Below are positions 30,606 to 39,166 of a stretch of DNA of 50,186 nt, piece after piece. The position numbers and the translations under genes were made by a program. The notes beneath the pieces are model-generated. The model was not told where the DNA came from, ran no database searches, and was given only the letters and a program-made list of their open reading frames with translations. Each line of letters begins with the position of its first letter. Position 1 is the stretch's first letter. Source of the stretch: Actinomycetota bacterium (lineage in GTDB: Bacteria; Actinomycetota; Thermoleophilia; Gaiellales; Gaiellaceae); the NCBI GenBank assembly GCA_005884005.1, contig VAWI01000020.1, positions 1-50,186 of the forward strand. The letters are read 5' to 3'.

Positions 30606-32561
30606 TCAGCGCACCGCCACGAAGACGATCGTGATCACTGCAACGCTGGCGGCGATTGCCAGCGCATAAGTGCGGACGAGCCCGGTCTGGAGGCGGCCCG
30701 TACCGAGGCCGGCCTCTCGGACGGCCGCCGCGAGCTCCTTGATCGAGCCGCCGATGATCGGTCCTTCGATCCAGCGGCCGAATGCCTTCGCGAGAGCGAC
30801 GGCCGGTCGGTAGAACGCCAAGTCGTAGGCCTCGTCGAAGTAGAACTTGTGCTCGAGCACCCGCTGCGCGAAGGCGTACTTCGGAACGCGCCAGCGTCCG
30901 GCGCCGTAGATCAGCCAGGCGACGCCGATTCCCGCCAGGCTGAGCAGGAATGCGAACAGACTGGCGAGCGCCTCTTGGGTGCTCGTCGGCTCGGCGAGGG
31001 GCCGCGCCACCGGCTCCAGCCAGTCCGAGACGGGGTGCCACAGCGGCGCGAACTGGATCCAGCCGCCGATCACCGCCAGGACGGCGAGCACGAGCACAGG
31101 CGCGGTCATCGAGAACGGCCCCTCGCCCGCGTGCGCGTGGACCTCGTGGTCGTGCGGCGCCGAGGCGTCGGCACCGTGCGCGCCCTCCATTCCCGCGGCA
31201 TGGGATCCGCGCATCAAGTGCTCGCGCACGAACGGCGACGGCTCGCCGGGGAAGACGATCAGGAAGAGGCGAAACGCGTAGAGCCCCGTCAGGAAGGTTC
31301 CGACCAGAGCTGCGGCGAAGAGGATGTAGCCGTACCACCCGCGGCTCATCGCGGCGGCGATGATCGAGTCCTTCGAGAAAAAGCCCGAGAACGGCGGCAC
31401 GCCCACGAGGGCCAGGGAGCCGATCAGGAACGCGAGCCGCGTCACCGGCATCAGCCGCCCGACGCCGCCCATCTTGCGGATGTCCTGCTCGCCGGCGAGC
31501 GCATGGATCACGAGTCCGGCCGCCATGAAGAGCAGGGCCTTGAAGAACGCATGCGTCATCAGGTGGAACTCGGCGTTCGCGTAGGCCCCCATCCCCGCGC
31601 CGAGGAACATGTAGCCGATCTGTGACATGGTCGAGTACGCGATCACGCGCTTGATGTCCGTTTGCACGAGCGCGATCAAGCCCGCCATCAAGAGCGTTCC
31701 GGCGCCGAGGCCCGCAGCAAGCTCCTGCACTCGCGGCGCCTGCTCGAAGACGGCATGTGTGCGGACGATCAGGTAGACGCCCGCGGTGACCATCGTCGCC
31801 GCGTGGATCAGGGCGCTGACCGGCGTCGGGCCCTCCATTGCGTCCGGCAACCAGGTCTGCAGCGGCAGCTGTGCGGACTTCGCGACCGCGCCACCCAGTA
31901 GCCCTAGCGCGACGAGGTTCACGAGCCAACCGTGGCCCGGTCCGACCGCGAATGCGTCGGGGAAGTTCAGCGTCTGCCTGTGCTGGATCAGCAGGAAGAA
32001 CGCGAGCGCCATCGTCGCGTCGCCGATCGCGTTCATGACAAAGGCCTTCTTCGCGGCGGCGATCGCTGAAGGGCGGTCGTGCCAGAAGCCGATCAGGAGG
32101 TAAGAGCTGAGGCCGACCAGGCCCCAACCGGCGAGCAGGATCACGAGGTTCCCGGCCTGGACGAGCAGCAGCATCGAGAATACGAAGAGGGCCATGTAAG
32201 CGAAGTAGCGCCGCTCTTCGTCGTCTCCGTCCATGTAGCCGATCGAGTAGGCGACGATCAAGAAGCCGACGCCGGAGACGACCAGCATCATGAACACGCT
32301 GAGCGGGTCGACCAGGATCCGTAGGCCGACGTGGAAGCTGCCGGCGGTCAGCCACTCCCAGGCCGTCGAGGGATGCGAGCGCGTGGACGGCGACTCGCCC
32401 CAGAGCTTCGCGAAGACGACCAGCGCCGCCGCGAAGGCGCCGAGCACCGAGGTCGTAGCGACGTAGGCGGCCGCGCGGCGTGAGATGCCTGTTCCCAGCA
32501 GCGTGATCAGCAGCGCCGCGGCGAGCGGCGCGACGAGGCAGATCCAGGCGGCGATGATCAT
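30606..32561 (-). CDS. nuoL: NADH-quinone oxidoreductase subunit L
   Basis: A 651-residue distal pump subunit of complex I. It has the long C-terminal amphipathic helix region expected of NuoL (after residue 500). Landmarks are GWGLVGLSSYLLIGFW, AMEGPTPVSALIHAATMVTAGVYLIVRT, RVIAYSTMSQIGYMFLGAGM and GVPPFSGFFSKDSII. A histidine-rich loop (GAHGADASAPHDHEVHAHAGEG) lies before the final helices. ATG 32561 touches the nuoK stop. Confidence 0.95.
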   Translation of the reverse strand: MIIAAWICLVAPLAAALLITLLGTGISRRAAAYVATTSVLGAFAAALVVFAKLWGESPSTRSHPSTAWEWLTAGSFHVGLRILVDPLSVFMMLVVSGVGFLIVAYSIGYMDGDDEERRYFAYMALFVFSMLLLVQAGNLVILLAGWGLVGLSSYLLIGFWHDRPSAIAAAKKAFVMNAIGDATMALAFFLLIQHRQTLNFPDAFAVGPGHGWLVNLVALGLLGGAVAKSAQLPLQTWLPDAMEGPTPVSALIHAATMVTAGVYLIVRTHAVFEQAPRVQELAAGLGAGTLLMAGLIALVQTDIKRVIAYSTMSQIGYMFLGAGMGAYANAEFHLMTHAFFKALLFMAAGLVIHALAGEQDIRKMGGVGRLMPVTRLAFLIGSLALVGVPPFSGFFSKDSIIAAAMSRGWYGYILFAAALVGTFLTGLYAFRLFLIVFPGEPSPFVREHLMRGSHAAGMEGAHGADASAPHDHEVHAHAGEGPFSMTAPVLVLAVLAVIGGWIQFAPLWHPVSDWLEPVARPLAEPTSTQEALASLFAFLLSLAGIGVAWLIYGAGRWRVPKYAFAQRVLEHKFYFDEAYDLAFYRPAVALAKAFGRWIEGPIIGGSIKELAAAVREAGLGTGRLQTGLVRTYALAIAASVAVITIVFVAVR

Positions 32562-32870
32562 CTAGCCGCGCAGGAAGGAGAGCTTGTCGACGTCCAGGTC
32601 GAGCCGCTTCTGCGCGATCGCGACGATCAGGCCGAGCCCGACCACGACCTCCGAGGCGGCGACCGCCATCACCGCGAGCGCGAAGATCTGCCCGCTCGAC
32701 TCGCCGTGCAGGCGCGAGAAGGCGATCAGGGCGAGGTTCGCTCCGTTGAGCATGATCTCGAGCGAGAGCAGCACGATCAGCGGGCTGCGGCGCAGAAGCA
32801 CGCCGAGTGCCCCGGTCGCGAACAGGAATGCGGCGACTGCGAGGTACCAGGCGACGTCAGGTCCGCGCAC
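32562..32870 (-). CDS. nuoK: NADH-quinone oxidoreductase subunit K
   Basis: A 102-residue subunit with three helices (AWYLAVAAFLFATGALGVLL, LIVLLSLEIMLNGANLALIAF, FALAVMAVAASEVVVGLGLIVAI). The two membrane glutamates needed for proton transfer are present (in LSLEIMLNG and in AASEVVVG). GTG 32870 overlaps the nuoJ end by 14 bases. Confidence 0.95.
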   Translation of the reverse strand: MRGPDVAWYLAVAAFLFATGALGVLLRRSPLIVLLSLEIMLNGANLALIAFSRLHGESSGQIFALAVMAVAASEVVVGLGLIVAIAQKRLDLDVDKLSFLRG

Positions 32871-33426
32871 GGGCCTCCTCGTTGTGAACCAGCTCGCCCG
32901 TCGTCTCGGACCGGCGCGAGTGGGCGCCGAGGATGACCGAGCCGACCGCGGCGACGAGCAGCACGATCGAGGTGATCTCGAACGCGAGCAGGTGGTCGGT
33001 CAGGAACACGCGGCCGATGCGATGCGGCGACCCGAAGCCGGAGTCGATCCGCGCCTCGTGCGAGAGCCGCCCGCCGGCTTTGAGGCCGATGACCACGATC
33101 ACCTCGACGAGGATCGCCCCCGCCGCGAGCACTGCGCCGAACTGTTGCCAGCTCGGCCCGCCCGCCCACGGCGCGTCCGCACGCCCACCCAGGTAGGCGG
33201 TCACGAACAGGAACATCACCATCACAGCGCCCGCGTAGACCAGCACCTGCCCTGCGGCGACGAACTCTGCCGAGAGCAGCAAGTAGAGGACCGCGAGCGA
33301 GGCGAGGTTCCCAATCAGCGCCAGCGCCGAGAAGAAGGGGTTCGAGAAGGAGACGACCGCGATCCCCGAGGCAAGGCACGAGAAGGCTGCGATCACCCAC
33401 ACGGTCCACACCAGAACGTTCGCCAC
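32857..33426 (-). CDS. nuoJ: NADH-quinone oxidoreductase subunit J
   Basis: A 189-residue membrane subunit with five helices. GQVLVYAGAVMVMFLFVTAYL is the conserved third helix with the pi-bulge region. A soluble loop of about 30 residues precedes the last helix, and the tail is charged. GTG 33426 overlaps the nuoI stop by one base. Confidence 0.93.
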   Translation of the reverse strand: MANVLVWTVWVIAAFSCLASGIAVVSFSNPFFSALALIGNLASLAVLYLLLSAEFVAAGQVLVYAGAVMVMFLFVTAYLGGRADAPWAGGPSWQQFGAVLAAGAILVEVIVVIGLKAGGRLSHEARIDSGFGSPHRIGRVFLTDHLLAFEITSIVLLVAAVGSVILGAHSRRSETTGELVHNEEARART

Positions 33427-33923
33427 TACGAGTGCGCCCTGTAGTAGGGGATCGGAGTGTCGTAGAGCTCGGCGTCCGCGACGGGCACCTTCTTGATCGG
33501 CTCGGCGAGCAGCATGTCCTTGGTGTAGATCTGGTCGTCGCGGTCGTACTCGGCCAGCTCATACTCGTTGCCGAGGGTGATCGCGTCGAACGGGCAGGCG
33601 AGCTCGCAGTAGCCGCAGAAGATGCAACGGCTCATGTTGATCTCGTAGATGCGCGCGTAGCGCTCGCCCGGGGAGACTCGATTCTCAGCGGTGTTCTCGG
33701 CCGCGACCACCCGGATGCAGTCGGCCGGACATGCGGCGGCGCAGAGTGAGCAGCCGACGCACTTCTCGAGCCCGTTCTCGTGCCGCCAGAGCCGGTGCCG
33801 GCCGCGGAAGCGCGGGTAGACCGGGCGCTTGTGCTCGGGGTACTGCATCGTCAAGGGCTTCTTGAAGATCTGCTTGAAGGTCACTCCAAAACCCTTGAGG
33901 GTGTCTACGGGTTGAGGACTCAC
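33426..33923 (-). CDS. nuoI: NADH-quinone oxidoreductase subunit I
   Basis: A 165-residue ferredoxin-like subunit carrying clusters N6a and N6b: [12 protein letters not shown] (near residue 58) and [12 protein letters not shown] (near residue 98). The N-terminal [35 protein letters not shown] is the family's membrane-contact helix. GTG 33923 ([11 protein letters not shown]) is chosen; the frame extends to 33989 but only by reading through a strong hairpin. Confidence 0.93.
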   Translation of the reverse strand: MSPQPVDTLKGFGVTFKQIFKKPLTMQYPEHKRPVYPRFRGRHRLWRHENGLEKCVGCSLCAAACPADCIRVVAAENTAENRVSPGERYARIYEINMSRCIFCGYCELACPFDAITLGNEYELAEYDRDDQIYTKDMLLAEPIKKVPVADAELYDTPIPYYRAHS

Positions 33924-33969
33924 GACCAGTCCCCCTGTCTCCCGAGCGAAGCGATGGGACAAACCGGCG

Positions 33970-33998
33970 CCGCGGAAAATGCGCAGCATTTTTCGCGG
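33970..33998 (-). promoter_or_regulatory. Strong hairpin between nuoH and nuoI
   Basis: A 13-bp stem with one mismatched pair (33970-33982 with 33986-33998) and a 3-base loop sits in the 79-base gap. That gap and the nuoF-nuoG gap are the only sizeable breaks in an otherwise overlapping operon. It could be a processing or stability element, or an attenuator; no clean T-run follows. Confidence 0.6.
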
Positions 33999-34002
33999 GA
34001 AC

Positions 34003-35004
34003 TCAATTGGCCCACACCACCACGAGGGCCGTGATGAGCGCGTTCACCGTCGCGACCGGGAGCAGGATCTTCCAGCCGAAGCTCATCAGCTGGTCGTAGC
34101 GAAGGCGCGGCAAAGTCGCTCGCAGCCAGATGAAGACGAAGAGCAGGGCGAGCAGCTTGAGGAAGAACCAGAGCGGCCCGAGGAAATCGACTCCGTGTGC
34201 GAACGGGAAGTGCCAGCCGCCGAGAAAGAGCGTGATCGCCAGCCCGGAAAGCGTGATCATGTTCACGTACTCGGCCATCTGGAAGAGGCCCCAGCGCATC
34301 CCCGAGTATTCGGTGTGGTAGCCGGCGACGAGCTCCTGCTCGGCCTCGGGCAGGTCGAACGGGGCTCGGCTGGTCTCGGCGACGCCGCTGATCAGGAAGA
34401 CGAGGAAGCCGACGGCCTGCGGGACGACGTACCAGAGCGAGTGCGCCTGGTTGTGAACGATGTCGACGAGCGAGAGCGAGCCGGCGGTGATCACCACGCC
34501 GAGCACGGAGAGGGCGAGCGAGACCTCATAGGAAACGAGCTGCGCGCAGGTGCGCATCGAGCCGAGCAGCGAGTACTTGGACTCGCTCGCCCAGCCGCCG
34601 ACGATGAAGCCGTAGATCCCGATCGAGCCGAGCGCGAAGACCAGGATCAGGCTGATCGGGACGTTCGCGACCACGCCGTTGACGTGATAGCGCCAGATGT
34701 TCCAGCCGTTCCCGAAGGGAATCACTGCGAACGCGGCCAGCGCCGTAAACGCCGAGACGACCGGCGCCAGGATGTACGGGATGTCGATCGCCGCCGTCGG
34801 GAAGAAGCTCTCCTTGCGGACGAGCTTGACCAGGTCGGCGATCGGCTGGAGCAGGCCGTAGGGGCCGGCCCGGTTCGGGCCGTAGCGCAGCTGCATCCGC
34901 CCCAGCGCCTTGCGCTCGAGCAACGTCGTGTAGGCAAAGGTGAGCAGGACGATGTTGATGATCACGAACCCCTTGATCGCGCTGATCCACCACGGTTCGC
35001 TCAT
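34003..35004 (-). CDS. nuoH: NADH-quinone oxidoreductase subunit H
   Basis: A 333-residue membrane subunit that forms the quinone chamber with NuoB and NuoD. The hallmarks are [32 protein letters not shown] near residue 30, [23 protein letters not shown] near residue 205 and [15 protein letters not shown] near the end. ATG 35004 overlaps the nuoG stop (ATGA). Confidence 0.95.
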   Translation of the reverse strand: MSEPWWISAIKGFVIINIVLLTFAYTTLLERKALGRMQLRYGPNRAGPYGLLQPIADLVKLVRKESFFPTAAIDIPYILAPVVSAFTALAAFAVIPFGNGWNIWRYHVNGVVANVPISLILVFALGSIGIYGFIVGGWASESKYSLLGSMRTCAQLVSYEVSLALSVLGVVITAGSLSLVDIVHNQAHSLWYVVPQAVGFLVFLISGVAETSRAPFDLPEAEQELVAGYHTEYSGMRWGLFQMAEYVNMITLSGLAITLFLGGWHFPFAHGVDFLGPLWFFLKLLALLFVFIWLRATLPRLRYDQLMSFGWKILLPVATVNALITALVVVWAN

Positions 35005-37223
35005 TTGCTCACCTCCACCGTGGGGTGCAGGTCGCGCGCATGGTCGTCGGCGATTCGGGCGACGCCGGCTTTCAGGCGCTTGTTGATCGCGGCTCGGAGC
35101 TGAACCGACGTGCCGTTCGAGCGCACGCTGACCGGCTCGCCGCGCCGCACGCCCAGACGCTTGGCGTCTTTGACGGAAAGCTCGATCTCCGGCGCAGGCC
35201 GCTGGAACTGGAGCTCCGGGACGCGCTCGACGGCGGCGCCGGAGAAGAGCGGCCGGTAGCGGAGCAGCTGGAGCGTCCCGCCGGGCGCCTTGGCCGGGAC
35301 CGGCTCGTCGGCGCTCTCGGCCGGAGCCGCCTCGAGCGGGACGCGGTCCGGTAGCCGGGCCTCTTCGCCGAGGTCCTCGTAGGTGACGCCGCCGAAGACG
35401 CGCTCCGAAAGCTCTGCGAAGACGAGCGATGGAGAGGGCGAGAGCTCGACCTCGAAGCGGGAGGCGAGTTGCGCGATCCAGGCGAGCTCGTCCGGCGCCG
35501 GCGGGATCGCCGTCCGGCGCAGACGCTGGATTCGGCCTTCGACGTTGACGTAGGTGCCTTCGCGCTCGAGGTAGCTCGTCCCCGGAAGGACGAGGTCGGC
35601 CCAGCCCACTGCCAGGGAGTGGAACATCGTGATCGCGAGCACACGCTCGGCTTGCTCCGCAAGTGCGCGCACGTTCGGGTTTGCGGCGGCCTCGTCGCCG
35701 GAGACGATCAGCAGCCCGAGCGGCTCGGGCTCGGGGCCTTCGTCGTCCGACGCCGCGGCCCACGCTTCGGCGACGCCGCGTCCGTTCGCCGTTTCCGGCA
35801 GGAAAAAGGCGCCGCAGCCGGGCTTGTCAGCGAAGCCAAGGTCGGTCGCGAGCGCGGCCAGGTGCGAACCGCCGCCCGCGCCGCCGCCCGACCAGATCAG
35901 GATCGCGCGCTCGCTGGCGCGAAGGCGGTCGCCGAGCTCGCCGCTCTTGAGCTTGCGGCAGGCCCGCGCCGTCGTTCCCGGCGCGATTTGGACGTCTCCG
36001 GCGGGGCCGATCTCGACGATCTCGGCTCCGGCGCGCCTCGCCTTGCGCAGCCAGAGGTCGACGATCGGCGCGCGCTCGACGACGGGATCCTCGCCGAGGA
36101 CGACGATCAGCTCGGCGTCGCGGATCGCCGACAACGGCGCTCGGAACGCATCGAGGCCGCCGCCGATCTCCTCGGGAAGCATCGCGGTGTGAGCGCCGAG
36201 GCCCTTGCGCACGAGCTTGGCAAGCGCGTAGGCGTCCTCCGTCGTCTCGGAGCCGGAGAGGGCGACGGCGATTCGGCCGTTCGCCTCGCGCAGCAGCCGC
36301 TCTGCGTCGTCGAGCGCGTCCTCCCAGGAGATCTCCTCGAGGCCCCGGCTGCGGACCCGCCGCAGCGGGTCGGTGATCCGGTCCTCTGCGTAGAGGTGCG
36401 AGAAGCCGAAGCGGCCCTTGTCGCAGAGCCAGCCCTCGTCGACCTCCGGGTGGTTGCGCGAGAGGATCCGCTTGATCTTGCCCTCGCGCTGGTCGACGTC
36501 GATGTTGCAGCCGACCGGACAGAGTCCGCAGACGCTCGGCACCGCCTGGAATTCCCAGGGGCGGATCTCAAACCGCGGCTGGGTGGGCAGCAGCGCGCCG
36601 ACGGGGCAGAGCTCCGTCACGTTGCCGGTGAACGCGCCGGTATAGGGCTCGTCCTCGAAGGTGGCGATCATCGTCTGGGCGCCGCGGTTGACGGCGACAA
36701 GCTGGTTGTCTTCGGAGACCGACTCGCTGAAGCGGGTGCAGCGGTAGCAGAGGATGCAGCGCTCGCGGTCGATCGAGATTGCGGGAGAGATCGGGATCGG
36801 CTTCTCGAACGTGCGCTTGTCGAACGTCATCCGCGTGTTCCCGGGGCCGTACCGGAAGGTCAGGTCCTGAAGGGGGCACTCGCCGCCCTTGTCGCAGACC
36901 GGGCAGTCGAGCGGGTGGTTGACGAGGATGAACTCGAGCGTGGCGTTCTGGGCGACGCGCGCCATCTCGGAGGTGCGCGCGGTCTTGACGACCATCCCGT
37001 CCTGCGCGAACAGCGTGCAGCCGGCCTGCGGCTTCGGCGGCATCCCCTCGACCTCGACCAAACACATCCGGCAGGCGCCGACCGCGGCGCCAAGCCGCGG
37101 CTCGTAGCAGAAGACCGGGATCTCGATCCCCGCGGCGGCCGCGGTCTCGACGATCCCGGTGCCCTTTGGAACCTGGACGGAGCGCTCGTCGATCGTGACG
37201 GTGACGAGCTCGGGCGCGCTCAC
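35001..37223 (-). CDS. nuoG: NADH-quinone oxidoreductase subunit G
   Basis: A 740-residue peripheral-arm subunit. The N-terminal 2Fe-2S domain (YEPRLGAAVGACRMCLVEVEG, residues about 40-60) is followed by the His-Cys cluster region HPLDCPVCDKGGECPLQD, CILCYRCTRF, and a molybdopterin-oxidoreductase-type domain beginning VCGLCPVGCNIDVDQREGKI near residue 228. The remainder is a degenerate molybdopterin-type fold with an OB-like end (RLGVRRGEPVSV). GTG 37223 is chosen because sequence upstream consists of repeats. Unlike its neighbours, it does not overlap the preceding gene. Confidence 0.93.
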   Translation of the reverse strand: MSAPELVTVTIDERSVQVPKGTGIVETAAAAGIEIPVFCYEPRLGAAVGACRMCLVEVEGMPPKPQAGCTLFAQDGMVVKTARTSEMARVAQNATLEFILVNHPLDCPVCDKGGECPLQDLTFRYGPGNTRMTFDKRTFEKPIPISPAISIDRERCILCYRCTRFSESVSEDNQLVAVNRGAQTMIATFEDEPYTGAFTGNVTELCPVGALLPTQPRFEIRPWEFQAVPSVCGLCPVGCNIDVDQREGKIKRILSRNHPEVDEGWLCDKGRFGFSHLYAEDRITDPLRRVRSRGLEEISWEDALDDAERLLREANGRIAVALSGSETTEDAYALAKLVRKGLGAHTAMLPEEIGGGLDAFRAPLSAIRDAELIVVLGEDPVVERAPIVDLWLRKARRAGAEIVEIGPAGDVQIAPGTTARACRKLKSGELGDRLRASERAILIWSGGGAGGGSHLAALATDLGFADKPGCGAFFLPETANGRGVAEAWAAASDDEGPEPEPLGLLIVSGDEAAANPNVRALAEQAERVLAITMFHSLAVGWADLVLPGTSYLEREGTYVNVEGRIQRLRRTAIPPAPDELAWIAQLASRFEVELSPSPSLVFAELSERVFGGVTYEDLGEEARLPDRVPLEAAPAESADEPVPAKAPGGTLQLLRYRPLFSGAAVERVPELQFQRPAPEIELSVKDAKRLGVRRGEPVSVRSNGTSVQLRAAINKRLKAGVARIADDHARDLHPTVEVSK

Positions 37224-37234
37224 GCGTCCCTCCA

Positions 37235-37274
37235 GGCCACGGCCGGGGTCTGACCCCGGACGTGGCCTGAAACG
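37235..37274. repeat. GC-rich palindromic repeat A in the nuoF-nuoG gap
   Basis: Arms GGCCACGGCCGGGGTC (37235-37250) and GACCCCGGACGTGGCC (37252-37267) pair with one mismatch. TGAAACG (37268-37274) follows; read on the minus strand it gives CGTTTCAGG, the same box that precedes the AGGGACAGTCCCC repeats. Confidence 0.75.
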
Positions 37275-37336
37275 CCGAACGTGGCGGGGCGCTGTTCCTG
37301 CCGCGCCGCCACTCCAAGCGGCTGGATGGCCGTTCC

Positions 37337-37368
37337 GGCCACGGCCGGGGTCTGACCCCGGACACGGC
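37337..37368. repeat. GC-rich palindromic repeat B in the nuoF-nuoG gap
   Basis: The first arm is identical to repeat A (37337-37352); the second arm keeps GACCCCGGAC and then decays. The 62 bases between the two copies show nothing else. Confidence 0.7.
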
Positions 37369-37380
37369 GAGAAGGGACGT

Positions 37381-38703
37381 TCACGCCGGCACCTCCGCGA
37401 CCGGATGGTGTGTGTGCTGGTCGACCGGTGCGAACAAACCTTCGAGCGACGATTCGCCGCCGAACGGGCAGCCGCCCTGGTCCACGTGGGCGCGAAACTC
37501 GTCCCGGAACTTGACCACGTACGACGCCACCGGCATCGCGGCTGCGTCGCCCAGAGGACACAGGCACTTGCCGAGGATTCGGTCGCAGACGTCGAGCAGC
37601 AGGTCGAGCTGGGAGTGAGTCGCATCGCCCGCCTCGATTGCCTCGAGCAGCTGCACCATCCAGCGGGTGCCCTCGCGGCAGGGCGTGCACTTGCCGCACG
37701 ACTCATGCATGTAGAACTGGGCCACCCGTAGGCCGAGCTGCACCATGCAGGCGCGGTCGTCGACCACGATCACCGCCGCGGCGCCCAGGAACGTGTCGAG
37801 GGCGCGCAGCGCGTCGTGCTCCAACGGGACGTCGATCTGGTCGGCAGTCAGGATCGGCATCGACGAACCGCCGGGAATGACCGCCTTCAGCGCGCGCCCG
37901 TCCGGGATGCCGCCGCCGAGGTCGTAGATGACCTCACGGATCGTGATCCCCATCGGCAGCTCATAGTTGCCGCCCTTGACCACGTTGCCGGAGAGACAGA
38001 ACAACCGAGTACCGGTCGAATCCGGGGGTGCCCCGATCTTCGCGTACTCGGCGCCGCCCAGCTCGAGGATCTTCGGGATCGTCGCGATCGTCTCGACGTT
38101 GTTGATCAGCGTCGGCGACGCGTACAGACCTGAGGCGGCGGGAAACGGCGGGCGCGAGCGGGCCTGGCCGCGCTTGCCCTCGAGCGACTCGAGCAGCCCG
38201 GACTCCTCGCCGCAGATGTAGGCGCCGGCGCCGCGGTGCAGCACGACCGTGACGCCGTTGAACAGCCCTGCGCCACGCGCGTCGTCGAGCGCCGTCCGCA
38301 GCGTCTCGAACGCGTCGAGATATTCGCCGCGGATGTAGATGAAGACGTGTTGCGAGTCGATCGCGTGCGCGGCGATCAGCGAGCCCTCGATCAATCGGTG
38401 AGGAACGCGGTTCATGATCTCGCGGTCCTTGAAGGTCCCGGGCTCGGACTCGTCGGCGTTGACGCAGACGTAGTGCGGCTTAGGGATCTGCTCCTTCGGC
38501 GGAATGAACTGCATCTTCCTTCCGGACGGAAAGAAGGCGCCGCCACGGCCGCGCAGGTTGGCCGTATTCAGCTCGTCGATGATCGCCGCCGGCTCGAGGC
38601 TGCGAACGCGCTCGAGCTGGGTGTAACCGCCCACGGCGCGGTACTCGGCGAGCTGCCTGAGATCGCGCTCGTCAGCGTTGGCGAGGACGATCACGTCAGC
38701 CAC
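37381..38703 (-). CDS. nuoF: NADH-quinone oxidoreductase subunit F
   Basis: The 440-residue NADH- and FMN-binding subunit. The NADH site is GRGGAFFPSGRKMQF (near residue 52), the FMN site includes CVNADESEPGTFKDRE and GAGAYICGEESGLLESLEG, and cluster N3 is SCGKCTPCREGT with the fourth cysteine in GKCLCPLGD. GTG 38703 overlaps the nuoE end by 8 bases. Two repeats separate it from nuoG. Confidence 0.95.
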   Translation of the reverse strand: MADVIVLANADERDLRQLAEYRAVGGYTQLERVRSLEPAAIIDELNTANLRGRGGAFFPSGRKMQFIPPKEQIPKPHYVCVNADESEPGTFKDREIMNRVPHRLIEGSLIAAHAIDSQHVFIYIRGEYLDAFETLRTALDDARGAGLFNGVTVVLHRGAGAYICGEESGLLESLEGKRGQARSRPPFPAASGLYASPTLINNVETIATIPKILELGGAEYAKIGAPPDSTGTRLFCLSGNVVKGGNYELPMGITIREVIYDLGGGIPDGRALKAVIPGGSSMPILTADQIDVPLEHDALRALDTFLGAAAVIVVDDRACMVQLGLRVAQFYMHESCGKCTPCREGTRWMVQLLEAIEAGDATHSQLDLLLDVCDRILGKCLCPLGDAAAMPVASYVVKFRDEFRAHVDQGGCPFGGESSLEGLFAPVDQHTHHPVAEVPA

Positions 38704-39166
38704 CGCGAAGCTCCTGGACGATTCCGGGGACGTCGCCCGCCGAGACGTTCAGCCGGTGGCGGTCGTCGATTGCGACGACGGTCGGCCAGCCGCAGCCGCC
38801 GATGCACTCGACCGCGCGCAGCGTGAATGCGCCGTCGGGCGTCGTCTCGCCCGGCCGAACGTCGAGCTCCCGTTCGAAGGCCTGCAGCACGTCCTGCGCC
38901 CCGCGGAGCCCGCAGCAGATGTTCGTGCAAACCTCTACCAGGCGCCGCCCCACCGGCGCCAGATGGAACATGTCGTAGAAGCTCGCGACTCCCTTGCAGT
39001 ACGCCGGCGTGAGACCCAGAGCTTCGCCGACCTCCTCGAGCGCCTCCGGAGGCAGCCAACCGCCATGCCGCTCCTGGGCGATCCGCAGCGCCGGCAAAAC
39101 CGCCGAGGTCGACTCCGGGTATTGCTCCGCGATCGCGCGCACCTCGTCAGCGAGCGGCCGCGCCAT
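38696..39166 (-). CDS. nuoE: NADH-quinone oxidoreductase subunit E
   Basis: A 156-residue thioredoxin-like subunit with 2Fe-2S cluster N1a; the cysteines are in VCTNICCGLRGA and VECIGGCGW. The N-terminal helical part (LPALRIAQERHGGWLPPEALEEVGEALGL) is standard. ATG 39166 overlaps the nuoD stop (ATGA); the open frame upstream of it is a shadow of nuoD. Confidence 0.94.
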   Translation of the reverse strand: MARPLADEVRAIAEQYPESTSAVLPALRIAQERHGGWLPPEALEEVGEALGLTPAYCKGVASFYDMFHLAPVGRRLVEVCTNICCGLRGAQDVLQAFERELDVRPGETTPDGAFTLRAVECIGGCGWPTVVAIDDRHRLNVSAGDVPGIVQELRGG

